From Clostridiales bacterium (GTDB taxonomy: Bacteria; Bacillota; Clostridia; Caldicoprobacterales; DTU083): a stretch of DNA of 38,325 nucleotides. Each line of letters starts with the position of its first letter. Position 1 is the first letter of the stretch. Below are positions 1-7,205 of this stretch, piece after piece. The stretch lies in the NCBI GenBank assembly GCA_012512335.1, contig JAAZEK010000197.1, positions 1 to 38,325 of the forward strand, given 5' to 3'. Under the pieces are notes generated by a model, which made no database searches, had not been told where the DNA came from, and saw nothing but the letters and a program-made list of their open reading frames with translations. The translations under genes were made by a program, and so were the position numbers.

Positions 1-93
1 TGCTTAACGCATTTTCTGCTGATATTCGCTAAGATTGATAATCGTTCCTGCAAAGGCTCCTTCCATATGATTTATTATTTTGCAGTGAACAGT
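1..93 (-). mobile_element. MITE-like element, copy A (cut by window edge)
   Basis: This is the left-end half of the short inverted-repeat element whose full copy lies at 7415-7635, here in the opposite orientation and truncated by the window start. Its outer end is the 9-bp terminal repeat GTGAACAGT at 85-93, preceded by the AT-rich subterminal motif ATTTATTATTTTG. The internal sequence (TGCTTAACGC through GCAAAGGCTCC) matches copy C nearly base for base in reverse complement. It encodes no protein. It ends about 120 bases before the SGNH hydrolase start, so it may lie in or next to that gene's promoter region. Confidence 0.8.
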
Positions 94-214
94 AACGATT
101 ATTTTGCTCTACATAAATTATATTGTTATATAGTACACAGTAACGCTTATTTAGGTTAGAATAAGGTATAAAGATAGAGATAATAATTTTAGATGGAAGG
201 GTGGAGTAAAGAGG

Positions 215-1189
215 GTGGAAATTAGTTTGCCTGCAAAGATATTTGGGCTTGTTAAGCACGAATTAAATATTTACTTTAGTACAATCGTAAATAAGGAAAT
301 AAGTAACTATTACATAAAGGTAAAATCAGATAAAGGCACACACCAATCAAGACGTTGGACATATATGCCAACGGAAGCAGAGAAATTTGAAATCACTATT
401 GAGTTGTATAACGATAATGGGGAGTTCATAATTAGTAAAACCAGCTTGGTTATTATTCAAGCAGAAGCAGTCGGTAGGGGAATCATAAAAACAGCAGTAG
501 TTATTGGCGACAGCACTGTTAATGCCAGCAAAATCACCAAACGGATGCTAAATAATTTTTCTACAGATTCTATGAGCTTGGAGTTAATTGGTTCACGTGG
601 TCTTGCGCCAAATTTACATGAAGGTCGTGGGGGATGGGCAGCGGCTAGCTATCGTACAGACCTTGAATGCGATGGTAAGATTAATCCATTTTATAATGAA
701 GAAACATCTGATTTTGATTTTGCCCATTATATAAACTCTAATGGATATAGAGTTCCGGATTATGTGTTTATACACTTGGGAATCAATGATACATTTTTAG
801 AAGAATCAGACGTAGCTATCAAGGAGAAAATTGAGAAGATGTTATTGGATTACGATTTTATCATCAAAAATATCAAATCATATAACCCAAACATAAAAGT
901 TGCTTTGGACGTCACTATACCATCTAATGTAAATCAGGATGCGTTCGGTGCTAGCTATGGATGCTTACAAACTCAGTGGAGATACAAGCGTAATAACTTT
1001 ATATGGGTAAAGCGTATGATTGACTATTACGATGGCCGGGGAGAGGAGAACATATATATTGTCCCTACTCATCTTAATATAGACCCTGTTTCAGGATTCC
1101 CTGTAGATAATGCTGTTCATCCAAATGAGCATGGTTATAATCAGATTGGTGATGTAATATATTTTTTCATTAAATCTTTCGAGGAATGA
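215..1189 (+). CDS. SGNH/GDSL-family hydrolase
   Basis: A 324-residue putative esterase or lipase of the SGNH hydrolase superfamily, which typically removes acyl or acetyl groups from carbohydrates or lipids. The four family blocks are visible: GDST with nucleophile Ser100, the oxyanion glycine in HEGRGGW (near residue 140), GIND with Asn191, and the DNAVH motif giving catalytic Asp298 and His302. The first 85 residues form a separate beta-rich N-terminal domain of the kind that often precedes sugar-ester SGNH domains. There is no signal peptide, so a cytoplasmic location is likely. The start is a GTG; no ATG in frame fits better, and the G-rich stretch just upstream can serve as ribosome binding site. 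It converges on the barstar gene, with a shared hairpin between them. The substrate cannot be deduced. Confidence 0.85.
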   Translation: MEISLPAKIFGLVKHELNIYFSTIVNKEISNYYIKVKSDKGTHQSRRWTYMPTEAEKFEITIELYNDNGEFIISKTSLVIIQAEAVGRGIIKTAVVIGDSTVNASKITKRMLNNFSTDSMSLELIGSRGLAPNLHEGRGGWAAASYRTDLECDGKINPFYNEETSDFDFAHYINSNGYRVPDYVFIHLGINDTFLEESDVAIKEKIEKMLLDYDFIIKNIKSYNPNIKVALDVTIPSNVNQDAFGASYGCLQTQWRYKRNNFIWVKRMIDYYDGRGEENIYIVPTHLNIDPVSGFPVDNAVHPNEHGYNQIGDVIYFFIKSFEE

Positions 1190-1195
1190 GAAAGA

Positions 1196-1217
1196 AGGAT
1201 CCGTATATTCGGATCCT
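1196..1217. terminator. Bidirectional hairpin between SGNH gene and barstar
   Basis: A perfect 8-bp stem AGGATCCG/CGGATCCT with a 6-base loop lies 6 bases after the SGNH stop codon and overlaps the barstar stop codon on the other strand. T-rich sequence follows on both sides (ATTCTATTT on plus; TTCTTTCTC on minus), so it plausibly ends transcription from both directions. Confidence 0.65.
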
Positions 1218-1485
1218 ATTCTATTTCCACTTTTATGATTCTGTTCTCTTTTTCGGCTTCATCAAATACTCGCAATAGTGTTTCTCCATATTTCTCAAGG
1301 TTAGCTGTTATGGATGCGGGATACCTGATTCGTATTAAGGTTGGCTTACCGTATGAGCTAAGCATATCGTGTAGAGCATCTAGATTTTCGCCGTAAAAAC
1401 TTGGAAAGCTGAGCTTCTCCGCTATATATTCGTGAGCTCGTTTCTTGGTTTTGAATAGCCTTCCATCGATGATAATTTTAGTCAT
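1216..1485 (-). CDS. Barstar-family ribonuclease inhibitor
   Basis: An 89-residue cytoplasmic immunity protein that should bind and block the active site of the barnase encoded immediately upstream. It follows the barstar fold along its whole length, and the signature FYGENLDALHD contains Asp36 and Asp40, matching Asp35 and Asp39 of Bacillus amyloliquefaciens barstar; Asp39 contacts the barnase active site. The neighbouring Trp38 of classical barstar is a His here. The VFDEAE helix near the C-terminus is also conserved. Its ATG overlaps the barnase stop codon (ATGA), and a strong GGGGAGGA ribosome binding site lies inside the 3' end of the barnase gene, so the inhibitor is translated together with its toxin. 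Confidence 0.92.
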   Translation of the reverse strand: MTKIIIDGRLFKTKKRAHEYIAEKLSFPSFYGENLDALHDMLSSYGKPTLIRIRYPASITANLEKYGETLLRVFDEAEKENRIIKVEIE

Positions 1486-2102
1486 AAATCTTCCTCCCCA
1501 TACAGCAAAGTGAAAGACTCATAGTGATCATCAGTGTAGTAGATGAGGCCATCGTTTGAGAAGACTATACGTTTCGCACCACGAGAGGATTTGCCAAGGG
1601 TATCAATATCGCATTCGGTAAAGCTTCTACCTTTATTCTCAGGAAGCAGGCCTTCATAGTTCCCAAATCGATCCCCACCTATACACTTACCAGGTGCGTA
1701 TTTTTCCACGCTACCGCCATCCCAGCCTAGTTTTCTAGCCTCAGACTTTGTAATGAAGTTGTTAGGGAGTCGTTTATAGATATGTAAATATAACGCAACA
1801 TCTTCTTTAGTTGTATAGGAGCCTGCCTCATCAATCAGTGCGGGAGATTCAGATGGGTCTGTTGGACCACTAGTGTTTGACGGGGCGTCTGTGGTTGTCG
1901 GTGCATCCGTGGTCGTTACGGCACTTGCTGTAGATGAAGTATCTGGGTTAGGTGTAGTAGCTGCCGTAGGCTCTACACTAGTTGTTCCCTCAGTAGGTTG
2001 AGGGGGCAGGATATCACCTTCATAGATATCACACGAGCTTAGTAGCCCAATCATAGAAACAAGTATTAGTATCGGTATTAATAGTTTAGTTAGTTTTTTC
2101 AT
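1482..2102 (-). CDS. Lipoprotein barnase-family ribonuclease
   Basis: A 206-residue predicted lipoprotein with a guanyl-specific RNase (barnase/N1 family) domain. Residues 1-23 are a signal peptide ending in the lipobox LSSC (Cys24). Residues 30-90 are a Thr/Pro/Ser-rich low-complexity linker. Residues 95-203 align throughout with mature barnase, including the LPNNFITKSEA, APGK-IGGD and DDHYESF motifs. All key catalytic residues are present: Lys119 (barnase Lys27), Glu163 (Glu73, general base), Arg174 and Arg178 (Arg83, Arg87) and His193 (His102, general acid). The start is ATG 2102, with GAAGGTG five bases upstream; a TTG one codon earlier is less likely. Barnases are usually freely secreted, so the lipid anchor and long linker are notable. 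It is translationally coupled to barstar. Confidence 0.93.
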   Translation of the reverse strand: MKKLTKLLIPILILVSMIGLLSSCDIYEGDILPPQPTEGTTSVEPTAATTPNPDTSSTASAVTTTDAPTTTDAPSNTSGPTDPSESPALIDEAGSYTTKEDVALYLHIYKRLPNNFITKSEARKLGWDGGSVEKYAPGKCIGGDRFGNYEGLLPENKGRSFTECDIDTLGKSSRGAKRIVFSNDGLIYYTDDHYESFTLLYGEEDL

Positions 2103-2233
2103 CAAGTCACCTTCATTCGTAGCAATAAAATCATTATATTGAATTTCTGCCTATGTTTCAAGTAACTCGTAGCTCCTGTGTTTGTATTTGTAGTATTCAT
2201 AGCTACTATGTAGAAAGTTGCTTTTACCAGTAT

Positions 2234-2478
2234 TTTGAGCAGAATTTCAAGTAATGTACCATTTTCGACATGAATTTGGAGCTTTTTAGTCATTTGTGAG
2301 CAGAAATTCAACTAATGCATAAAAAATCTAAGAAAAACCGTGCACTAGTTGAAAAATTGCACAGAAAAGACCAAAAATCAGATAAAATACAGTGAAATCC
2401 ATACACTACTTGATATTTTGCTCATAAATAGGTAAATTACTAGTGTAATCTATGCACTAGTTGAAAAATTGCACAGAA
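2234..2478. repeat. Cluster of five ~25-bp interspersed repeats in both orientations
   Basis: Two identical 26-bp copies beginning TGCACTAGTTGAAAAATTGC lie at 2341-2366 and 2453-2478. A diverged direct copy (ACACTACTTGATATTTTGCTC) lies at 2402-2422. Two diverged copies in reverse orientation lie at about 2236-2260 and 2296-2320 (GAGCAGAATTTCAAGTAATG and GAGCAGAAATTCAACTAATG). Spacing is about 52-60 bp within each orientation. The mixed orientation would allow long stem-loops. Function unknown. Confidence 0.65.
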
Positions 2479-2488
2479 CTCATGGATT

Positions 2489-2599
2489 ACTGTTCACGCC
2501 AAAATAATAAATCATATGGAAGAAGCCTTTGCAAGATTGATTCGTGATGGCAACAGCGACTGGAATATATTTATTATTTTAATTTACTCAGTGAACAGT
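2489..2599 (+). mobile_element. MITE-like element, copy B (internally deleted)
   Basis: A 111-bp version of the element at 7415-7635, bounded by perfect 9-bp terminal inverted repeats ACTGTTCAC (2489-2497) and GTGAACAGT (2591-2599), each with the AAAATAATAAAT subterminal motif or its complement inside it. The two outer arms match copy C, but about 110 bp of the middle, between GCCTTTGCA and AGATTGATTCG, is cleanly missing. It has no coding capacity. I see no clear target-site duplication. Confidence 0.85.
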
Positions 2600-2685
2600 T
2601 TCCCCCATGGTACTTTTATAGAACTTACCACCAAAACCATTTGACTTAGTCGCTGTTGGTTTCTATAATGAAATGGATGTAAAAT

Positions 2686-2786
2686 TAGTAGATTAGAAGA
2701 TAGAACTAGTAAATTAGAAGATAAATTAGTGGACTAGCAGATAAACTAGTAGATTAGAAGGTAACTTAGTAGATTGGCAGATTATT
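2686..2786 (+). repeat. 20-bp tandem repeat, five copies
   Basis: Five consecutive units with consensus TAGTAGATTAGAAGATAAAC start at 2686, 2707, 2727, 2747 and 2767. The units differ from one another at two to five positions, the last is degenerate, and the period is 20 bases (21 in the first). The array ends about 50 bases before the sfsA start codon. Such minisatellites can vary in copy number; any effect on sfsA expression is only a possibility. Confidence 0.8.
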
Positions 2787-2835
2787 AGATATAAAAGTAG
2801 ATAGATAGAAAAAATAGGTTGGTGAACACTGAAGT

Positions 2836-3528
2836 ATGAGGTACAAGGATATAATATCAGGCATTTTTCTAAAGCGGCCGAACCGCTTTATTGCTCATGT
2901 GATGGTAGATGGAAGAGAAGAAATCGCACATGTAAAGAACACTGGAAGGTGTAGGGAGTTGTTGATACCTGGTGTTACAGTGTATCTGCAGCAGCATGAT
3001 AACCCCAAACGTAAGACAAGATTTTCACTTATAGCAGTGGAAAAAGGTGAGCTTTTAGTAAATATGGATAGTCAAGCTCCTAATAAAGTTATGTTGGAAG
3101 CCTTATCTAATGGACTCTCTTTACCGGGTCTGATGGAGCCCTTGACCAAAATCCAGTCGGAATCTGTGTATGGCAACTCACGCTTTGATTTTTATGTTGA
3201 ATCAAGGGATAAGGAAGCCTATATTGAGGTAAAAGGAGTCACTCTAGAAGACGGAGGAGTAGCAAAGTTTCCAGATGCACCTACCGAACGTGGTGTGAAG
3301 CACATTCGGGAGCTGATAGAAGCTGCTAATACAGGATTTTTAGCATATATCATCTTCGTGGTACAGATGAAAGGAATAACTTATATGACAGCTAATGATG
3401 AAACCCACGAAGCATTTGGAGAAGCACTGCGTGAAGCTCATAAGGCTGGTGTGACGGTGATTGCCTATGATTGTCTGGTTACCCCTGATAACTTACAGAT
3501 AGATCAAGTCATACCTGTGATACTCTAG
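2836..3528 (+). CDS. sfsA: SfsA family DNA/RNA nuclease-like protein
   Basis: A 230-residue SfsA protein, full length for the family (about 230-240). Escherichia coli SfsA was named for stimulating maltose metabolism; the fold combines an N-terminal OB-like nucleic-acid-binding domain with a C-terminal PD-(D/E)XK nuclease-like domain, and the cellular role remains poorly defined. The family signatures HVKNTGRCRELL (near residue 35), SRFDFYVE and the nuclease-like stretch YIEVKGVTLE (residues about 128-140, with the acidic residues and Lys expected at such an active site), followed by FPDAPTERGVKHIREL, are all intact. It stands alone, preceded by the tandem repeat array; its ribosome binding site (GGTTGGTGA, spacing about 11) is weak. 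Confidence 0.93.
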   Translation: MRYKDIISGIFLKRPNRFIAHVMVDGREEIAHVKNTGRCRELLIPGVTVYLQQHDNPKRKTRFSLIAVEKGELLVNMDSQAPNKVMLEALSNGLSLPGLMEPLTKIQSESVYGNSRFDFYVESRDKEAYIEVKGVTLEDGGVAKFPDAPTERGVKHIRELIEAANTGFLAYIIFVVQMKGITYMTANDETHEAFGEALREAHKAGVTVIAYDCLVTPDNLQIDQVIPVIL

Positions 3529-3611
3529 CTTTGTAGAAGAATAAAGTTAGTTACTGTTAGTAATTATTCATAAAAAATTTACTATTGAATTCGATACACT
3601 GACTGCGTTTA

Positions 3612-3620
3612 TGTTATAAT
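3612..3620 (+). promoter_or_regulatory. Extended -10 promoter element
   Basis: TGTTATAAT fits an extended -10 (TGnTATAAT). No good -35 box is present at 16-18 bases upstream, which is normal for extended -10 promoters. It lies 71 bases before the likely start of the small membrane protein gene at 3691. Confidence 0.5.
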
Positions 3621-3690
3621 AAATACATTCGATGAAGCAAAGTCTCAGGATTTTGCATTATGTTTTACATAATTAACTGAGGTGAAGAAC

Positions 3691-4152
3691 GTGTATTATA
3701 ATGAAAATGATTTTAAAGAAGTTAAAGGTCAACTAAGGAAGGTCGTCATGCTAGTTGTCCTAATTGCTCTTATCTTTATCATCACAGCGATTGCTTTCTT
3801 GTTGCGCCAACCACAGTGGATGGGAGCGACTTTTCTATCTGTTGGCGTGTGCCTAACTATTTTGATCTGGGGAGTGTATGGAACTCCAATTTATAGTTAT
3901 TATTGTTTTATAAAAGATATCAAGCAAGGACGCACTAGGGAATTAAGAGGTAAGATAGTTAATATTACTGATGAGCCAGTTTATAAGGACAACAGGCTTC
4001 TATATTTTGAAGTTACTCTTTTGGATGAAAAGGATGGAGTAGAGAGGCTACTGCTGTTTGATGGCAACATGGGAAAACCACCTTTTGAGCTAGGCAGTAA
4101 TTATTATTTTCGAACCCATCAGAACTACATCATACAGTCAGGTGAGAATTAG
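3691..4152 (+). CDS. Small two-helix membrane protein of unknown function
   Basis: I do not recognise this 153-residue protein. It has a short charged N-terminus, two adjacent transmembrane segments (about residues 18-40 and 45-67), then a soluble C-terminal domain of about 85 residues (beginning GRTRELRGKIV) with a predicted beta-rich character. I chose GTG 3691 because GAGGTGA lies five bases before it; a GTG at 3682 in the same frame would overlap that ribosome binding site. It has its own promoter, and its last four bases overlap the end of a convergent lipoprotein gene. No function is proposed. Confidence 0.75.
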   Translation: MYYNENDFKEVKGQLRKVVMLVVLIALIFIITAIAFLLRQPQWMGATFLSVGVCLTILIWGVYGTPIYSYYCFIKDIKQGRTRELRGKIVNITDEPVYKDNRLLYFEVTLLDEKDGVERLLLFDGNMGKPPFELGSNYYFRTHQNYIIQSGEN

Positions 4153-4583
4153 TTTTCAATGTCAGGAATTATCTGAATAGGTAGCTCGTTATCCAGAGTA
4201 TTCTGACCCAGGATATTTCCATCCTGTGTGACATATACCACAATGCAGTGCCCGTAGGGATTTTGTTTTGATTCATCATTCTGGTAGAGCCGTATCTCCA
4301 GGTACTCTCCTGGATATTCTACCGTTTTACCATCCTCTAGAGCAATGTGGGCAGTTGTAGTTCCAGCATCATGATACTCTATATATGTTTCTTGAAAGCT
4401 TATAGTCTCTCCTTGTTCCTTTAAGTAGTTGGCGGCTATATTGATAAGCTTAAGATCATCCATATGGGTGAGGCGAGACTGGGTTTCAACTGTTGGTTCT
4501 GATGGTTTGCAGGAAGGTAAGAATATAAGTACAGATATTATTATGGCGATTAGAACTATTAACCTACTATTCATATACAACAT
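4149..4583 (-). CDS. Putative small lipoprotein of unknown function
   Basis: A protein of up to 144 residues with a type II signal peptide: a hydrophobic core (LIVLIAIIISVLIFL) followed by the lipobox LPSC with Cys25. The mature part is acidic and polar and would be tethered to the outer face of the membrane. I recognise no family. The start is uncertain: ATG 4583 is only two bases from a GGAG sequence and ATG 4574 is eleven bases away; either gives a functional signal peptide. It converges with the membrane protein at 3691-4152. Confidence 0.75.
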   Translation of the reverse strand: MLYMNSRLIVLIAIIISVLIFLPSCKPSEPTVETQSRLTHMDDLKLINIAANYLKEQGETISFQETYIEYHDAGTTTAHIALEDGKTVEYPGEYLEIRLYQNDESKQNPYGHCIVVYVTQDGNILGQNTLDNELPIQIIPDIEN

Positions 4584-4671
4584 CGCTCCATTCTCTTGAC
4601 TATTAAGAGTATATGCATAATCCTGGTATAAGAATACCTTTGGCTTGGAAAAGTAGAGAATCTTTTTTTGC

Positions 4672-4720
4672 TAATAAAAAAGGCATCTATGGAAGTGAGT
4701 CTCCTCCATTAGATGCCTTT
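4672..4720 (-). terminator. Rho-independent terminator of the YgaP-like gene
   Basis: An 11-bp perfect stem (AAAGGCATCTA at 4679-4689 with TAGATGCCTTT at 4710-4720). Read on the minus strand it ends in TTTTTTATTAGC, a proper U-tract. It lies just after the stop codon of the 4734-4985 gene. Confidence 0.85.
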
Positions 4721-4733
4721 CTAATTAAGTATA

Positions 4734-4985
4734 TTATTCTTCTGTAGCGGTCTCTACCATTATTTCGATTTTTCTTTCAAACTTTTTGTCCCAGTCAAAA
4801 GTATCTTTATCGAGAAAGTGAAGCATGGGGCAAAATCGAGTTACTCCTTCTGCCACCTTCATGGAGCCTAGCAAGGAAATCATTTTTGAAGAATTCATAA
4901 TTCCTATTCCCAAGAGCGTCAAACCACTAGCTATTCGACAATAGGCATCTAATTCACCAACATTTTTCTGCATTGAATCACACAT
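4734..4985 (-). CDS. YgaP-like transmembrane domain (DUF2892) protein
   Basis: An 83-residue membrane protein resembling the PF11127/DUF2892 family. The family pattern is visible: KNVGELDAYCRIASGLTLLG leading into a first hydrophobic helix, then a second region ending in GVTRFCPML, the typical RFCP motif. In some relatives this domain is fused to rhodanese or sulfur-transfer domains; here it stands alone. The exact role is unknown. The start may be ATG 4985 or the ATG four codons later (4973), both close to an AAAGG ribosome binding site. It is a single-gene unit with its own terminator. Confidence 0.75.
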   Translation of the reverse strand: MCDSMQKNVGELDAYCRIASGLTLLGIGIMNSSKMISLLGSMKVAEGVTRFCPMLHFLDKDTFDWDKKFERKIEIMVETATEE

Positions 4986-5102
4986 CCTTTCATTGAGCTA
5001 TCAGAGTACAGCGTTTACTCTATTTTGCCCAATGAAAATTATGATATTCCCTCAAGTTAAAGACTTAATATAGCAATTGAACTTAAGCACAGCTTATGGA
5101 TG

Positions 5103-7205
5103 TTAGTTTTTTTCGTATTCTGGTGCGTCTGTTTGGTATAAAACGCTTGTGGAAATGCGTTGATTGAGATAGTACACAGAGGTATTGGAAGCACCTGCTC
5201 GAGAGGATTCCAGTCTCAATCGTCGCGGATCATCGGAATAATCGAAGCTTGCTCGGTTTACTGGCATCAGCCCTTTAGGTGTATAACTATCATAGAGGTT
5301 AGTCTCCAGCACTAGGTCCGATATGCTAAGCTGATTCAATGCTTTTTCCTTGTAATCTTCTGCTTGTTGAGTCAGAAGCTCGTTGGTTTCTTCTATGGGA
5401 AAACCTGTAATTGTATCATAAATATGCTCACCAATATAAGTGTAGAAGGTAGAAACCATGTCACCGTTTCGTAGTGCAACCACTTCATCTCTTTCTGGAG
5501 ACAGCAAATCCTGACCCATTAGGATTTGAGTCTTAGTATCAATTCCTAATAAGTGCAGAATAGTTGGTAGGATGTCTATTTGACCGCCTAGTTCCTTGTC
5601 AACATGTCCACCACCATATCCTGGAATATGGATAATCAGAGGCACCTTTTTCATATTCATGTCATCAAGCTCTGTCCAGGTATCTTGGTCTCGTCCCAAT
5701 AAGTGGGTTAGATCCTTATTCCGGTTCTCTGAAATACCGTAATGGTCACCATAGAGAACAATTATAGAATTCTCATAGATACCAGATAACTTAAGGTAAT
5801 TAAAGAACTCCTCTAAGGCTTGATCAGCATAATTGGAGCTTGGAAAATAACCATTCACCGAATCATCTGCTGTGTTTGCCGGGGGGAAGCTATTATTTTC
5901 ATCCAAAGGAAAGGGATGATGGTTTGATAAAGTAATAAATTTTGCATAAAAGGGTTGTTGTAACTGCTCAAGATACTGCACTGATTGCTGAAAAAACAGC
6001 TTGTCCTTCAAGCCATATTCCGCAGAATTTTCCTCAGTTAATATAAAATCCTCTGCATCAAAGAAATAATCATATCCCAGCCCAGGGTACATATCATTTC
6101 GATTCCAGAAAGAACCTGCATTGCCATGGAAGACTGCGCTGGTGTAATCTGCTTTGTTGCGTAAAATTTGTGGTAGGGCATAGTAAGTATTTTCAGCATA
6201 CTTAATAAAAGCTGACCCTTTTGCAAGTCCGAAAAGAGAGGTTTCTGTCATTAACTCCGCATCGCTACTTTTACCCTGACCAATCTGAGCGTAAATATTC
6301 GAGAAAGAAATACTGTCTTTACTATGATAGAGCTTGTTTAAAAAGGGGAGTACCTCCCAGCTCCTTCCATTCTCATCCTTTAGATGGAAATCAATTAAAA
6401 ATTGCTGAATGCTCTCCATATGAATCATTATAAGGTTTCGCTCCTCAGCGATACCAAATAGCTCTTGATTAGGTGTTGTCTGATGCTGATTGATGTAGGA
6501 GGATACCTTTTTAATATCGCTTTTTTCTAAAGTTACTGTTGCAGATTGGAAGGTTTGTACGCTGTCATAGATGGTAAAGCCTCCAATACCCAGATACTTT
6601 ACAATATAATTTCGGTCAAAGGTTTTTGTCAACAACATTGGGCGATTAATTTCTGCTAAGCCTAAATTGAAGAGAAAGATACAAAGTGAAATTATTATAG
6701 CTTTTTTTCCACATGGCTGAGTATAGAATTTCCTTTCATCTGCTAGGACCAACTTGGAACTCCTCAGGCGGATAAGCAAAAACAGGCAGATGACATCCGC
6801 CATGTACATGAAATCGTACCATTTCATTAAGGCAAAGGTTGAAGTTATAAGATTATCAGCCCCGTTAAATATACTGGTAGATTCAAAAATAGTAGTCAGA
6901 GTTAAAAAATCAGTAAACTCACGATAATATAATACATTAGCATAGATAAGGATGGAATAAAAAAGATATAGAGCAAATAAAATTTTATGACCTTTCTTAA
7001 CATTTTTGGCGAAAAGACTTAATGACAACAAAAAAACTGCGCCTGCAACTGGATTAATTAGTAAAATAATATGTTGAAACAAGCCTTTGACACCAAGATT
7101 AAAATCTATTTGATAGCTGATATAAGTCTTCGCCCACAGAAGAATGATAGCTAGAAATAAGATACAGCTATGTCTACGATAGAAGTCTAATAATTTTTGT
7201 TTCAT
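5103..7205 (-). CDS. LtaS-type sulfatase-fold phosphoglycerol transferase
   Basis: A 700-residue membrane enzyme of the lipoteichoic acid synthase/alkaline phosphatase superfamily. Residues 1-190 hold about five transmembrane helices; residues 250-600 form an extracellular sulfatase-fold domain. Expected metal and active-site residues are present: Glu264 (MIHMES), the GKSSDAE motif at 311-317, the FWNRNDMY segment near 367, His429-His430 (SNHHPF), and Asp487-His488 (YGDHYG). In Staphylococcus aureus LtaS the catalytic nucleophile is Thr300 in GKTSD; here the corresponding residue is Ser313. The family adds glycerolphosphate from phosphatidylglycerol onto glycolipid or modifies related polymers. 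The start has a GAAAGGAT ribosome binding site. The gene is alone, with MITE copy C upstream. Exact substrate uncertain. Confidence 0.88.
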   Translation of the reverse strand: MKQKLLDFYRRHSCILFLAIILLWAKTYISYQIDFNLGVKGLFQHIILLINPVAGAVFLLSLSLFAKNVKKGHKILFALYLFYSILIYANVLYYREFTDFLTLTTIFESTSIFNGADNLITSTFALMKWYDFMYMADVICLFLLIRLRSSKLVLADERKFYTQPCGKKAIIISLCIFLFNLGLAEINRPMLLTKTFDRNYIVKYLGIGGFTIYDSVQTFQSATVTLEKSDIKKVSSYINQHQTTPNQELFGIAEERNLIMIHMESIQQFLIDFHLKDENGRSWEVLPFLNKLYHSKDSISFSNIYAQIGQGKSSDAELMTETSLFGLAKGSAFIKYAENTYYALPQILRNKADYTSAVFHGNAGSFWNRNDMYPGLGYDYFFDAEDFILTEENSAEYGLKDKLFFQQSVQYLEQLQQPFYAKFITLSNHHPFPLDENNSFPPANTADDSVNGYFPSSNYADQALEEFFNYLKLSGIYENSIIVLYGDHYGISENRNKDLTHLLGRDQDTWTELDDMNMKKVPLIIHIPGYGGGHVDKELGGQIDILPTILHLLGIDTKTQILMGQDLLSPERDEVVALRNGDMVSTFYTYIGEHIYDTITGFPIEETNELLTQQAEDYKEKALNQLSISDLVLETNLYDSYTPKGLMPVNRASFDYSDDPRRLRLESSRAGASNTSVYYLNQRISTSVLYQTDAPEYEKN

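Larger units (their letters stand above)
2103..2835. other. 733-bp repeat-rich non-coding gap
   Basis: This stretch between the barnase and sfsA genes holds no convincing gene. It contains three separate layers of repeats: a cluster of ~25-bp interspersed repeats (2234-2478), an internally deleted MITE copy (2489-2599), and a 20-bp tandem repeat array (2686-2786). A 69-codon reading frame on the minus strand (2102-2311) lies across the first layer and has no recognisable protein features. I could not place a confident promoter for either flanking gene. Confidence 0.6.

Noticed and set aside
29-259. 76-codon open frame on the minus strand at the left edge
   Set aside because: It is mostly reverse-strand reading of MITE copy A and the SGNH promoter region, with a Tyr/Asn-rich composition typical of non-coding AT-rich sequence.
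2102-2311. 69-codon open frame on the minus strand upstream of the barnase gene
   Set aside because: It runs through the interspersed repeat cluster, has no recognisable domain or well placed ribosome binding site, and its composition looks like translated AT-rich non-coding DNA.
2234-2478. Possible CRISPR array
   Set aside because: Only two of the five repeats are identical, orientation is mixed, spacing is irregular and no cas gene is present in the window.
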